64,000 nt of DNA from Psychrosphaera aestuarii. Its GTDB lineage: Bacteria; Pseudomonadota; Gammaproteobacteria; Enterobacterales; Alteromonadaceae. Below are positions 1 through 9,000 of this stretch, piece by piece. Below the pieces are notes generated by a model, which did no database searches, was not told the origin of the DNA, and saw nothing but the letters and a program-made list of their open reading frames with translations. The stretch covers positions 2,728,001 through 2,792,000 of the forward strand of contig NZ_CP072844.1 in the NCBI RefSeq assembly GCF_017948405.1, written 5' to 3'. The position numbers were made by a program, and so were the translations under genes. Every line of letters begins with the position of its first letter. Position 1 is the stretch's first letter.

Positions 1-1
1 G

Positions 2-442
2 AGTATGACTGCAGTTAACGGTAAAGGAATCGACTTTGGTTGCGGTTGTGGGGTAATTTCCGCAGCACTGAGCTTAAATAATGACAATGAGATAGTCGCG
101 ATTGATGTTGACGCATTAGCGGTAGAGAGCAGTAATAGAACCTTTAAAATTAACGGTAGTAACGCCACGGCCATTCATTCTAACGGCCTATCGAATCTTA
201 TGAATCAGAGCAACCAGTTTGACTTTATTGTCTCAAACCCGCCGTTTCATACAGGTTTACAGACAGACTACTCAATTGTTGATTTATTTTTGAAGAACAG
301 CGCAAAGCTCATTAAGTCTAAATACGAAATGTGGATAGTTGCAAACTCGTTCTTACCTTACCCGCCTCTATTTAAAAAATATTTGAAGGCTGCAAACACC
401 GTGGAAAACAACAAACGATTCTCGGTTTACCACATCAGATAG
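2..442 (+). CDS. rsmC: 16S rRNA m2G1207 methyltransferase RsmC, C-terminal part
   Basis: This is the C-terminal half of the SAM-dependent methyltransferase that makes N2-methylguanosine 1207 in 16S rRNA of the 30S subunit. The reading frame is open to the left edge, so the start and the non-catalytic N-terminal domain lie outside the window. Visible are the SAM-binding glycine motif (DFGCGCGVIS), the acidic loop (AIDVDA) and the catalytic SNPPFH motif of guanine-N2 methyltransferases, followed by the RsmC-like ending (VANSFLPYP, then RFSVY). A strong hairpin follows the stop codon, so transcription probably ends here. Identification rests on motif order and resemblance to E. coli RsmC; RlmG is the nearest alternative but fits the C-terminus less well. 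Confidence 0.88.
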   Translation, partial: SMTAVNGKGIDFGCGCGVISAALSLNNDNEIVAIDVDALAVESSNRTFKINGSNATAIHSNGLSNLMNQSNQFDFIVSNPPFHTGLQTDYSIVDLFLKNSAKLIKSKYEMWIVANSFLPYPPLFKKYLKAANTVENNKRFSVYHIR

Positions 443-447
443 TCCTT

Positions 448-500
448 GTTGTTATGCGTAGGAAGTTGTTTGTTTTCTACGCATAACAACCAACCTTTTT
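448..500 (+). terminator. Intrinsic terminator after rsmC
   Basis: A perfect 14-bp inverted repeat (448-461 with 477-490) encloses a 15-nt loop. It is followed by a short C/A stretch and then a run of five T at 496-500. It starts six bases after the rsmC stop. The long loop and the delayed T run make it a little atypical. Confidence 0.7.
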
Positions 501-582
501 CGCAAAAAAAATAATTAAAGCAAAAGGTTAAATACACTTTATTTATTCATATTTAAGACTATTCTTAACAATAGCCACTATT

Positions 583-588
583 TATAAT
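583..588 (+). promoter_or_regulatory. Candidate -10 box for the sensor kinase operon
   Basis: A perfect TATAAT lies 73 bases upstream of the kinase start, in a very AT-rich intergenic stretch. No good -35 hexamer stands at 16-18 bases, so this is only a candidate promoter. AT-richness raises the risk of a chance match. Confidence 0.35.
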
Positions 589-661
589 AATCGCGAGTGA
601 CTCTTTTTTGTACGTATCAAATTACAACTTACACTTAGTTAACTGCGTATCAGCCTAAGTT

Positions 662-2299
662 ATGAAACAATACAAACGTAGCATCTCTCTGAAGTCTGCA
701 ATAAACCGTGCAATTCTGCTCGTTAGCATTGCAACTCTTTTTATTTCAGTCTCTATCTCCACTTATGTTTACAAACAACGGTTAGAGGGCGAGTCAGCGT
801 ACTTAGCAAAAACTATCAGCGAAATAGTTGCTTATAATTCAGTTGTGCCTATCAGTTTTGATCTTAGAAAAGGTTTGAACGAATTTCTATCTACCCTGAA
901 CAATATCTCCGAAATCGCTAACGTACATATCTATAAAATAGACGCTAGTAAAGAGGCTTTAAAGTTTTTTGCGAGTTACAACAAAATCGGCGTGTTACCT
1001 GTATCTACGCAAATCGAGCGCCTAACATACCTAAACAAAGCTAGGATAAATAATGGCTACTTAGAATACGCGATGGCAATAAAAGATCCTAAAATCGGTG
1101 ACGTAATTGGCCATGTATATATACGTACTCGACTTACCGCTTATTACGATAACCTCTACGATTTACTCAAAATTAATCTGCTAGTGATTGCTTTTGTCGC
1201 CTTACTGGCCTTTCTAATTGCGCAATCACTACGAAATAGAGTACTAAAACCCATTAATAATTTTGTTCAAGAGCTTGAGAGTGCTAGCCAAGATCAAGAA
1301 TTTAAAAAGAAAGTATCGCCTATTCCCTTTGATGAGATTAGTGTCATCGCAGACGCTGTAAATGAGCTTTTGATAAAAATAGCTCAGCAAATAAGACGAT
1401 TTTCATTGGCTGAACAAGAAATCACTCAACTAAATCAAAACTTGGAAGAAAAGGTGATATTTCGAACCAAAGCATTACGTGAGTCTAACGAAGAATTACT
1501 CAATGCTTTAGAGCAAGTACACCAATATCAATCTCAGGTTATTCAATCAGAAAAAATGGCAAGTTTAGGCCAAATGGTTGCGGGGGTTGCCCATGAAGTA
1601 AATACCCCAATTGGGTTAGGTGTTACAGCTTCAACAATGCTGTCAGATAGAATTGACGATATAAAAAGTAAATTGGATGATAAAACACTCAGCGCTGCCC
1701 AACTTGCGAGCTTTTTAAGTGACAGTCGGGAAAACACACAAATCATTTATCGAAATTTAACCCGAGCAGCGGACTTAATCAGTTCATTCAAACAAGTGGC
1801 GGTTGATCAAACTGCTGGTGTTATTAGAGAAATAAAACTGCATGAGTACTTGGACGAAATTATAAATTCTATGCAGCCGACTTTAAAAAAATACCGGCAC
1901 ATAGTAACGATTAATTGTGATGAAAGTTTAACGATTAAAACTAAGCCAGGGCCATTAAATCAAATCATCATCAACCTAATAATGAACTCCATCACTCATG
2001 GGTTTAAAGCGATGGAGCAAGGGCAAATAACAATTAATGCTACGCTTAATAAAGATAAGTGTATCGTTAACTTTATAGATAACGGCTGTGGAATTGAGGA
2101 AAAGATAAAACAAAAAGTATTTGATCCGTTTGTAACTACATCTCGCGGAGAGGGCGGTTCAGGTCTTGGCTTGCACTTAGTATATAACTTAGTGACTCAA
2201 GCCTTAAAAGGCAATATTTCGGTTGTTAGTGAGCTAACTAGTGGTGCCCAGTTTACTATAGAGTTTCCTGCTTATTTGCAGGAGAATAGCCATGACTAA
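662..2299 (+). CDS. Membrane sensor histidine kinase (orphan, HAMP/HisKA/HATPase)
   Basis: A 545-residue inner-membrane sensor kinase. An N-terminal membrane segment (about 18-36) and a second one (about 170-188) bracket a periplasmic sensor region of roughly 130 residues. HAMP linker sequence and a coiled coil (about 190-295) lead into the dimerisation helix, with the phosphoacceptor His311 in GVAHEVNTP. The ATPase domain has the N box (MNSITHG, 441-447), G1 (DNGCGI, 473-478) and G2 (GGSGLGL, 498-504). There is no receiver domain, and no response regulator gene lies next to it. Its end overlaps the next gene, a YfiR-like periplasmic protein, by 8 bases, which suggests co-translation and perhaps that the YfiR-like protein tunes the sensor. 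The signal sensed cannot be told. Confidence 0.92.
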   Translation: MKQYKRSISLKSAINRAILLVSIATLFISVSISTYVYKQRLEGESAYLAKTISEIVAYNSVVPISFDLRKGLNEFLSTLNNISEIANVHIYKIDASKEALKFFASYNKIGVLPVSTQIERLTYLNKARINNGYLEYAMAIKDPKIGDVIGHVYIRTRLTAYYDNLYDLLKINLLVIAFVALLAFLIAQSLRNRVLKPINNFVQELESASQDQEFKKKVSPIPFDEISVIADAVNELLIKIAQQIRRFSLAEQEITQLNQNLEEKVIFRTKALRESNEELLNALEQVHQYQSQVIQSEKMASLGQMVAGVAHEVNTPIGLGVTASTMLSDRIDDIKSKLDDKTLSAAQLASFLSDSRENTQIIYRNLTRAADLISSFKQVAVDQTAGVIREIKLHEYLDEIINSMQPTLKKYRHIVTINCDESLTIKTKPGPLNQIIINLIMNSITHGFKAMEQGQITINATLNKDKCIVNFIDNGCGIEEKIKQKVFDPFVTTSRGEGGSGLGLHLVYNLVTQALKGNISVVSELTSGAQFTIEFPAYLQENSHD

Positions 2300-2816
2300 A
2301 TTAAGTTTACTACTATTAGTCTTGCTGTTGCCCTATAAGAGCTATTCAGATCAGACGGTAAATGTCGACGCGATAAACGTCTCTAAAACAGCAGCCTTAA
2401 TCTACAAATTATATTTTTTTGTCGACTTTCCTAGCTCTTCGGACATTCCTAAGTATTGCTTTGTTGGAAAGAACAGTTTTGGTGTCGCCAAAGTGCTTTT
2501 AGATCAACAGAAGAACAATCAATTAAAGACAAAGATAAAAGTAAGTAAATGGCAAAGCCCGTCTGAAATAGACCCCAAGATGTGTAACGTAATATATTCG
2601 GCACCATCTTCAGCGGACGATAAAGATTTGTTCCAAGAGTTATCTAAGCTAGTCCTAACGGTTAGTAATTCTGTTGAGTTAAGGGAAACTGGGCATATCT
2701 CGAGCATCACCTATCAAGATGAAGAAGCGGTTTTAAGTTTCAGTAGAAAAAATTTGAAGCGTTCTGCTATCTTAGTTAATAGCCAATTAATAAGAAACTC
2801 AGACTTGAGGCCATAG
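2292..2816 (+). CDS. YfiR-like (DUF4154) periplasmic protein
   Basis: A 174-residue secreted protein with a signal peptide (residues 1 to about 19, ending YSYS/DQ; exact cleavage uncertain). The rest resembles the YfiR/DUF4154 family: an early KTAALIYKLYFFVDFP block (KAAYLYNFAKFVEWP type in the family), and a C-terminal block in which a beta strand (AVLSFSRKNL) is followed by ILVNSQLIRNSDL, the family's usual 'I-NS-LL' ending. YfiR proteins are periplasmic regulators of membrane-bound signalling enzymes, classically a diguanylate cyclase; here the partner gene is a histidine kinase. An AGGAG ribosome-binding site sits 7 bases before the ATG, inside the end of the kinase gene. Family assignment is by pattern and is reasonably but not fully secure. 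Confidence 0.72.
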   Translation: MTKLSLLLLVLLLPYKSYSDQTVNVDAINVSKTAALIYKLYFFVDFPSSSDIPKYCFVGKNSFGVAKVLLDQQKNNQLKTKIKVSKWQSPSEIDPKMCNVIYSAPSSADDKDLFQELSKLVLTVSNSVELRETGHISSITYQDEEAVLSFSRKNLKRSAILVNSQLIRNSDLRP

Positions 2817-2818
2817 CG

Positions 2819-4558
2819 CTAATTCGGCTCAATCGAAATATTGTAACCTCGATAAGAACAGTATCCGTAATTTTCTCCATTTACATTTCTACTTCCTGAA
2901 ACAGACGCTGAATGCGGTAACTTCTCCACTGTCATTATGTGCCCTTTACCTAACTCTATATGTTTTAATACGGCCTTTTTGGCGCCGGTAGTGCACAGCA
3001 TATACATCGTTTTAGAAAACCCCTCTGGTCGAAACACGCTACCTGATTGAACGACCGGCTGAGAGAAGCGGTTTGAGCTATATTTCCAGTTTGCGAAATC
3101 AAAAATAAGTTTATTCTCTTTTAATTCAGCAACATCGTCCTGAGTTAAGTAATTCATCTGTAAATGGTCAAATTTTGCAGGTGCCAAAGCGATAGCTTTA
3201 CCCGCGGTATTGTCCAAAAACGTAACACCGGCCTCACCGCTTACGGAAAACGTCAACGTATCTTTCTTGTTAGCAATTGATAACACGGTGCGCTCGTCAA
3301 TACCAATCCCGTAAGGCACTCTAATCATCGCTAATAATGACAACAAGCGACCTTGATTACTCAGGTCACCGAAACTATTGTCAAAGCTAATACCTGAAAA
3401 CAAGTCTAATCCCGCTAAACTGAGTATTGGAGAATTTTGAATATGTACCGAGCCAATATTAGTAACATCACTTAAAATTTGGTAACCCGACATCAACACA
3501 TCTTCACTGCGCCCTTTTACAACAAATGCATTACGTCCTTCTTTTCCAGATATCGCCCTAATTGAACCACCATTAAATGCTAACGTTAGTTTATTTTGTT
3601 GGTGCCTTTTCATGATGGTCAACCAAGCTGGATTAGCCTCAATATCGCTGAACATAAAGCTATTTAATAACACCTCTGGATCTCCATCATGGAAGTAAAT
3701 ACCATTGGCGTCGTCGATTAATTCCACTAAGTCTTCTGGAGAGTTACAAACATCAAGTAACTGTTCGCTCAGGTCACCATAGATTTTATCTCTAAAATAG
3801 CGCTTGGACACTTTATGTCTTACTGAATTTAGGTTGCTACAAGCCTGCTTTAATGTTTCATCGTCATTTAGTCCGCTCTCTTTCCAAACCGCATTTAACG
3901 CGGCATCAAGCGGCAACCATTTAGCATCTACATCAAACTGCTCAAAAGTTTTTATTAACCAATAAACGTCTTCAAACGCGTCTCGATTAGCGGCAGTTAC
4001 GATAAGAATATTGTCGCCATCTACGCTATCTATAAACTGACGAAACGCTTTAGCAACAAAAACATTTTTGCTATTAAAAACGTCAACCTTGGCATTCTTG
4101 TATTGGTCTTTTTGTAAAAAACGACGATTAATAACGGTATCTTGAAGTACATCCAAAATCATTTGCCATTGAATATCTTTTAGATCAGTAGACTCGCCGA
4201 CTCCTGTATTTCTAAAAACACGAGCAAGTTCTTTTTCTGGATAAGCCATTGTTTTTTGCAGTGGATATTTATTGAGGTTGCTAATAAAAATATCCATTTC
4301 TAAATTATGTAATGCAGCATCTGCCTTGTATAACGCAGTTAGGGTTTTAATATTTTCAGCACTTAATATATAGCTATGCTGAGTATGATGCGTTTCGTTA
4401 GTAGACAGCGGAGTAAGGCAGTTTTCAGGTTGAACACTTGAACAGACGTTTAGGCCACCACCAATAAGGATTGTTTGAAATTCTTTGGCATTACCTACCT
4501 TGGAAAAAGCTAAAAAAACCAATAATAAATATGAGGTTAATTTTAAGTCCCAAAACAT
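2819..4558 (-). CDS. Secreted cyanophycinase-like (peptidase S51 fold) protein, probably catalytically inactive
   Basis: A protein of about 579 residues with a signal peptide ending near VGNA. Residues 185-430 follow the cyanophycinase / peptidase S51 layout: ILIVTAANRD, a strand-helix GIYFHDGDPEVL where active enzymes have a 'FtGGDQ' block, FNGGSIRA where they have G-T-S-A-G-A, and finally SNQGRLLSLLA...YGIGIDE, matching the 'RGRLGRL...GIGIDE' block. The serine of the nucleophile elbow is kept (GGS), but the following A-G is I-R, and the 'D-x-H-F' histidine position reads D-N-S-F, so the catalytic His seems lost (finding). The C-terminal 130 residues are not recognised. A GTG nine bases further upstream is an alternative start; the ATG is preferred because an AGGG stands before it. 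It converges with the YfiR-like gene, 2 bases between stops. Confidence 0.68.
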   Translation of the reverse strand: MFWDLKLTSYLLLVFLAFSKVGNAKEFQTILIGGGLNVCSSVQPENCLTPLSTNETHHTQHSYILSAENIKTLTALYKADAALHNLEMDIFISNLNKYPLQKTMAYPEKELARVFRNTGVGESTDLKDIQWQMILDVLQDTVINRRFLQKDQYKNAKVDVFNSKNVFVAKAFRQFIDSVDGDNILIVTAANRDAFEDVYWLIKTFEQFDVDAKWLPLDAALNAVWKESGLNDDETLKQACSNLNSVRHKVSKRYFRDKIYGDLSEQLLDVCNSPEDLVELIDDANGIYFHDGDPEVLLNSFMFSDIEANPAWLTIMKRHQQNKLTLAFNGGSIRAISGKEGRNAFVVKGRSEDVLMSGYQILSDVTNIGSVHIQNSPILSLAGLDLFSGISFDNSFGDLSNQGRLLSLLAMIRVPYGIGIDERTVLSIANKKDTLTFSVSGEAGVTFLDNTAGKAIALAPAKFDHLQMNYLTQDDVAELKENKLIFDFANWKYSSNRFSQPVVQSGSVFRPEGFSKTMYMLCTTGAKKAVLKHIELGKGHIMTVEKLPHSASVSGSRNVNGENYGYCSYRGYNISIEPN

Positions 4559-4691
4559 TTTAATCACTACCCTATGAAATGAAATATGTGCTCCAATTGC
4601 AACACTACCACACTTATAATTTTTTTTTGAACCTTATAGTAAAAAGTTGAGTAAAACACTAGGTTATTTGGTTAATTAAACCGTGCAAGTG

Positions 4692-4700
4692 TGGTATAAA
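4692..4700 (+). promoter_or_regulatory. Candidate extended -10 promoter of folE2
   Basis: TGG followed by TATAAA forms an extended -10 element. The -35 region is weak (TTAATT at 17 bases). Transcription from here would begin near 4707 and give a leader of about 75 nt that contains the hairpin at 4732-4757. Confidence 0.5.
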
Positions 4701-4731
4701 TAGACACTATAAGCGAATTACCTTTATATAC

Positions 4732-4768
4732 AGCCCTCTCTATGACACATGAGGGCTTTTGTTGTTTA
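4732..4768 (+). terminator. Terminator-like hairpin in the folE2 leader
   Basis: A perfect 7-bp GC-rich stem (4732-4738 with 4751-4757) with a 12-nt loop is followed directly by TTTTGTTGTTT. It lies between the promoter candidate and the folE2 ribosome-binding site, in the sense orientation. It could be an attenuator for folE2 or a terminator for transcripts arriving from upstream. An ATG at 4742 inside its loop is in frame with folE2 but is unlikely to be the start. Confidence 0.55.
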
Positions 4769-4783
4769 AAATTTGGAGATTAC

Positions 4784-5710
4784 ATGCCAACTAAAATGCC
4801 AGATATTGCAAATCAAGCGAAAGCCCAAACTGAAGGTGTGCTTGATTGGGTAGGGATGAGCAACATTGAAATGCCATTAATGGTTGAGATGCAAGGTGAG
4901 ACTCGTCCGACTTCAGCGCTGGTTGAAGCGTTTGTTAACCTTAAAGAGCCAAAAGCTAAAGGCATTCACATGTCTCGTTTGTATTTAATGCTAGATGAGC
5001 TTTCAGTTGAGAGTGCGTTAAATATTAAAAACCTACAAACGCTGCTTACTAACTTTATTGAAAGTCATCACGACCTTTCAAATGCTGCGCACCTTAAATT
5101 TGAATTTGATTATCACATGCGCCGTAAGTCACTGATTAGTGGCAAACTAGGTTGGAAAGCCTACCCAGTCGTAATTACTGGTAACTTAACAGACGGTCTA
5201 TTAGATATTGAACTTGCTGTAAAAGTACCTTACTCATCAACTTGCCCTTGTTCTGCAGCACTAGCTCGTCAGCTTATTCAAAACAAATTCAACGAGACAT
5301 TTGATGGACAAGCTAAAGTTGATGCTGAAACCGTTCATGCTTGGTTAGGCTCTACTGAAGGCATCGTCGCAACTCCGCATAGCCAACGTTCAATTGCAGA
5401 AGTCAAAGTTAAACTTTCAGAAGCCGTTACTGACTTTCCAATTGTTGATTTAGTTGACGCTATTGAGTTTGCTCTTAAAACGCCGGTTCAAGCAGCGGTT
5501 AAACGTGAAGATGAGCAAGAATTTGCCCGCTTAAATGGTCAAAACTTAATGTTTTGTGAAGATGCAGGTCGTCGTATTAAAGCGGCATTAAACAACATTG
5601 AAGGCTACAAGGACTTTTGGTTACGAGTTAATCATTATGAATCTTTGCATGCACATGATGCTGTATCAGTGGCCAGTAAAGGTATTGAAGGCGGATATTC
5701 ATCTAAATAA
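4784..5710 (+). CDS. folE2: GTP cyclohydrolase I, FolE2 type
   Basis: This enzyme converts GTP to 7,8-dihydroneopterin triphosphate, the first step towards folate and, in many bacteria, queuosine. It belongs to the FolE2 (COG1469) family, which is unrelated in sequence to classical FolE and does not need zinc. The 308-residue length is normal. The key cysteine motif STCPCS is at 152-157 and the conserved C-terminal blocks [22 protein letters not shown] and [11 protein letters not shown] are present. The start at 4784 is chosen because a GGAG stands 6 bases upstream and the protein then begins MPTKMPDIA as in relatives; the in-frame ATG 14 codons earlier lies inside a hairpin. A terminator follows. 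Confidence 0.95.
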   Translation: MPTKMPDIANQAKAQTEGVLDWVGMSNIEMPLMVEMQGETRPTSALVEAFVNLKEPKAKGIHMSRLYLMLDELSVESALNIKNLQTLLTNFIESHHDLSNAAHLKFEFDYHMRRKSLISGKLGWKAYPVVITGNLTDGLLDIELAVKVPYSSTCPCSAALARQLIQNKFNETFDGQAKVDAETVHAWLGSTEGIVATPHSQRSIAEVKVKLSEAVTDFPIVDLVDAIEFALKTPVQAAVKREDEQEFARLNGQNLMFCEDAGRRIKAALNNIEGYKDFWLRVNHYESLHAHDAVSVASKGIEGGYSSK

Positions 5711-5729
5711 ATTATTTAGACAATGATGA

Positions 5730-5760
5730 AAGCAGCTACCCATCACTAGCTGCTTTTTTT
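5730..5760 (+). terminator. Intrinsic terminator after folE2
   Basis: A 9-bp perfect stem (5730-5738 with 5747-5755), an 8-nt loop and a run of seven T (5754-5760) lie about 20 bases after the folE2 stop. Confidence 0.9.
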
Positions 5761-5761
5761 A

Positions 5762-6072
5762 TGACCAAATTTTGTTTTTAAAGTACAAATTAAAATAAAA
5801 CCTCGCAACAAACCAAGTAAAATCAAGTAAAACCGTATATGTTACGGATTAAATTCGTAGTTAAATTACAAAAATTTAGAGTTTTAATACTAATATCCTC
5901 TTGATTTAACCATCGCCACAAGATAGATTATTTAAAATTAATGAATTTATATTCACAACATCCTATCTAATTTAGCATCGCTAGCTGTATTTTCATCTCG
6001 GGGTCACTTCTACTTTTATAGCTATACTGAGTTAGATAAATAAACGTGTTGCGATATATGTGAGGTTCTCAT
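5762..6072. other. AT-rich intergenic region upstream of gltB
   Basis: About 310 bases without an open frame worth calling. It should hold the gltBD promoter. A TATACT at 6023-6028 is a possible -10 box, without a clear -35. A GAGG at 6062-6065 is the ribosome-binding site that supports the TTG start of gltB. No operator, riboswitch or repeat was recognised. Confidence 0.5.
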
Positions 6073-9000
6073 TTGAATAATATCAAACATACTGCACTGC
6101 ATGACGAACGTTGGGTAAAAGACAATTGTGGTTTTGGCTTAATTGCGCATTTAGAAGGTGAGCCAAGTCACAAAATTATTCGAACCGCTATTACCAGTCT
6201 CGCTCGCATGCAACACAGAGGTGGCGTATCGGCCGACGGTAAAACCGGTGATGGATGCGGTTTGTTGATGCAAAAACCCGATCAGTTCTTTACGGCCGTG
6301 GCAGAGCAAAATGGTTGGAGGCTTGGTAAAAAATATGCCGTTGGTAATATTTTTCTTAGCCAAGACCCTCTCCTTAATCAGCAAGCAAAAAAGATCATCG
6401 TCAAAGAACTAGAAAAAGAAACACTACAAATAGTTGGTTGGCGTGAAGTCCCAACGAATAAAAATATACTTGGTGAAATTGCCACAGAAAGTTTGCCGGA
6501 CATCCAGCAGGTGTTTGTTAACGCTCCGCCAGGCTGGCGTAAAAAAGACTTTGAGCGTCGACTTTACATGGCACGACGACGAATTGAACAACAGATGCTT
6601 CATGACACCGATTTCTATATTTCTAGCTTAAGCTGTTTAGTTACTATTTATAAAGGGTTAGTCATGCCGAAGGACTTGGCAGACTTTTACTTAGATCTTT
6701 CTGACATTAGAATGTCTACCGCAATTTGTGTATTCCACCAGCGGTTTTCTACGAATACCACGCCTCAATGGAAACTGGCGCAACCGTTTAGATTTCTCGC
6801 ACACAACGGCGAAATAAATACGATAAAAGGAAATCGTCAATGGGCTCAAGCACGGCAATATAAGTTTCACTCGCCATTAATTGCTGATTTAAAAGAAGCC
6901 GCACCGTTTGTAAATTATGAAGGTAGCGATAGTGCATCCCTAGATAACATGCTGGAGTTATTTCTCGCCGGTGGGATGGACTTATTCAGAGCAATGCGAT
7001 TATTGGTGCCACCTGCCTATCAAAAGCATCCTCAAATGGATGAAAAATTGAAAGCCTTTTACGAGTTTAACTCCATGCATATGGAACCTTGGGACGGCCC
7101 TGCAGGCATAGTCATTACTAATGGTCGCCATGTAGCCTGTAACTTAGATAGAAACGGCTTGCGCCCTGCTCGGTATATTATTACAAAAGACAAGTTGTTA
7201 ACGCTCGCTTCAGAGTCGGGTATTTGGGACTACACTCCTGACGAGGTGGTTGAGCAAGGTCGAGTTGGGCCAGGTGAAATGTTAGCGGTGGACACTTATA
7301 ACGGTAAAGTTTGGTATTCGGATGAAATTGATTATGACTTAAAAGATCGCCACCCATACAATGAATGGCTAGAGCAGCACATTCGTCACTTAGTACCGTT
7401 TGAAGATTATGCTGCTGATAAAATTGGCACCCGGCTGTACGATGACAAGCAACAACGGATCTTACATAAGCTTTTTAATTATACTTATGAAGAAATCGAA
7501 CAAGTAGTAAAAGTACTCGCTTGTGATGGCCAAGAAGCCACTGGCTCTATGGGTGATGATACGCCAATGGCCGTGATGTCACATAAAGTTCGCGATCTAT
7601 ACGACTATTTTCGTCAACAATTCGCCCAGGTTACAAATCCACCGATAGATCCCTTGCGCGAAAGCCATGTCATGTCATTAGCAACCTGTATAGGTCGTGA
7701 ACAAAATGTATTTGCCGAAACGTCAGGTTATGCCGACAGAGTTCTATTTGATTCGCCGGTATTAATGTACACAGACCTAAAGCAACTAAAAGAGTTTGAT
7801 CAAGAACATTATCGAACCGAGACGTTTGCCTTGTGCTACAACGCTAGTCAATTTTCGTTACAACAGGCAATAGAGAGTTTATGCAAAAAAGTTGCGCATT
7901 CTGTAAAAGAACATCAAACCGTCATTGTCATATTATCCGATAAAAACCCGACGCAAGAGCAATTGGTTATTCCCGCACCGCTAGCGTTAGGTGCTGTGCA
8001 AGAAGTGCTCGTAAGTAGTCAGCTTCGCTGCGATACTAATATTATTGTTGAGTCTGGCGGCGTTCGTAACTCCCATCAACTCGCGGTATTAATCGGTCTT
8101 GGTGCAACGGCTGTGTACCCTTACCTTGCATATGAAACCGTCGAGCAATATGTAGCAAACGGTGATATTCAATTAAGTGCCAAACAAGCAATTAGTAACT
8201 ACCGAAAAGGTCTAAATAAAGGCTTGTTGAAAATCATGTCGAAAATGGGCATTGCGACGGTTGCTAGTTATCGCTGCTCAAACCTATTTGAGTTAATCGG
8301 CATAGGCAACAAAGTAATGCAGTTATGCTTTCCGCATATTGTCAGTCGAGTGGGTGGCGCCGATTTTAAAGATATTGAGTCAGACCTCATTCGCTTAAAC
8401 AAGTATGCATGGCTCGCCCGCAAAGAACTGGAGCATGGTGGATACTTAAAGTATGTGCATGGTGGGGAGTATCACGCTTACAATCCTGATGTTGTTCAGT
8501 TATTGCAAAAAGCAGTACAGAGTGGCAATAGCAACGACTATCAGTTATATGCTGATGCTGTAAATAATCGCCCTGCCAGCCACTTTAGAGATTTGTTTAA
8601 GCTTACCTCTTGTAAAAGTATTCCGTTAGATGAAGTTGAGCCTGTTAGTGCTCTGTTTCCGAAGTTTGACTCTGCTGCTATGTCCATAGGCGCATTAAGT
8701 CCTGAAGCGCACGAAGCCTTGGCTATCGCTATGAATAAACTTGGTGGTTATTCAAATTCAGGTGAAGGCGGTGAGGATCCAAAACGCTTCGGGACGTTGA
8801 AAAACTCTCGGATAAAGCAAGTTGCTTCAGGTCGATTTGGTGTAACTCCACATTACTTAAGAAATGCCGATGTGATTCAAATTAAAGTCGCACAAGGAGC
8901 AAAACCAGGAGAAGGTGGTCAATTACCAGGAGAAAAAGTCAGTCCTGAAATCGCTAAGCTTAGGTTTTCGATTCCGGGCGTTACCTTAATTTCACCGCCA

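Noticed and set aside
4742..4783. Upstream in-frame ATG for folE2
   Set aside because: It lies in the loop of a hairpin, has no ribosome site, and would add 14 residues not expected in FolE2.
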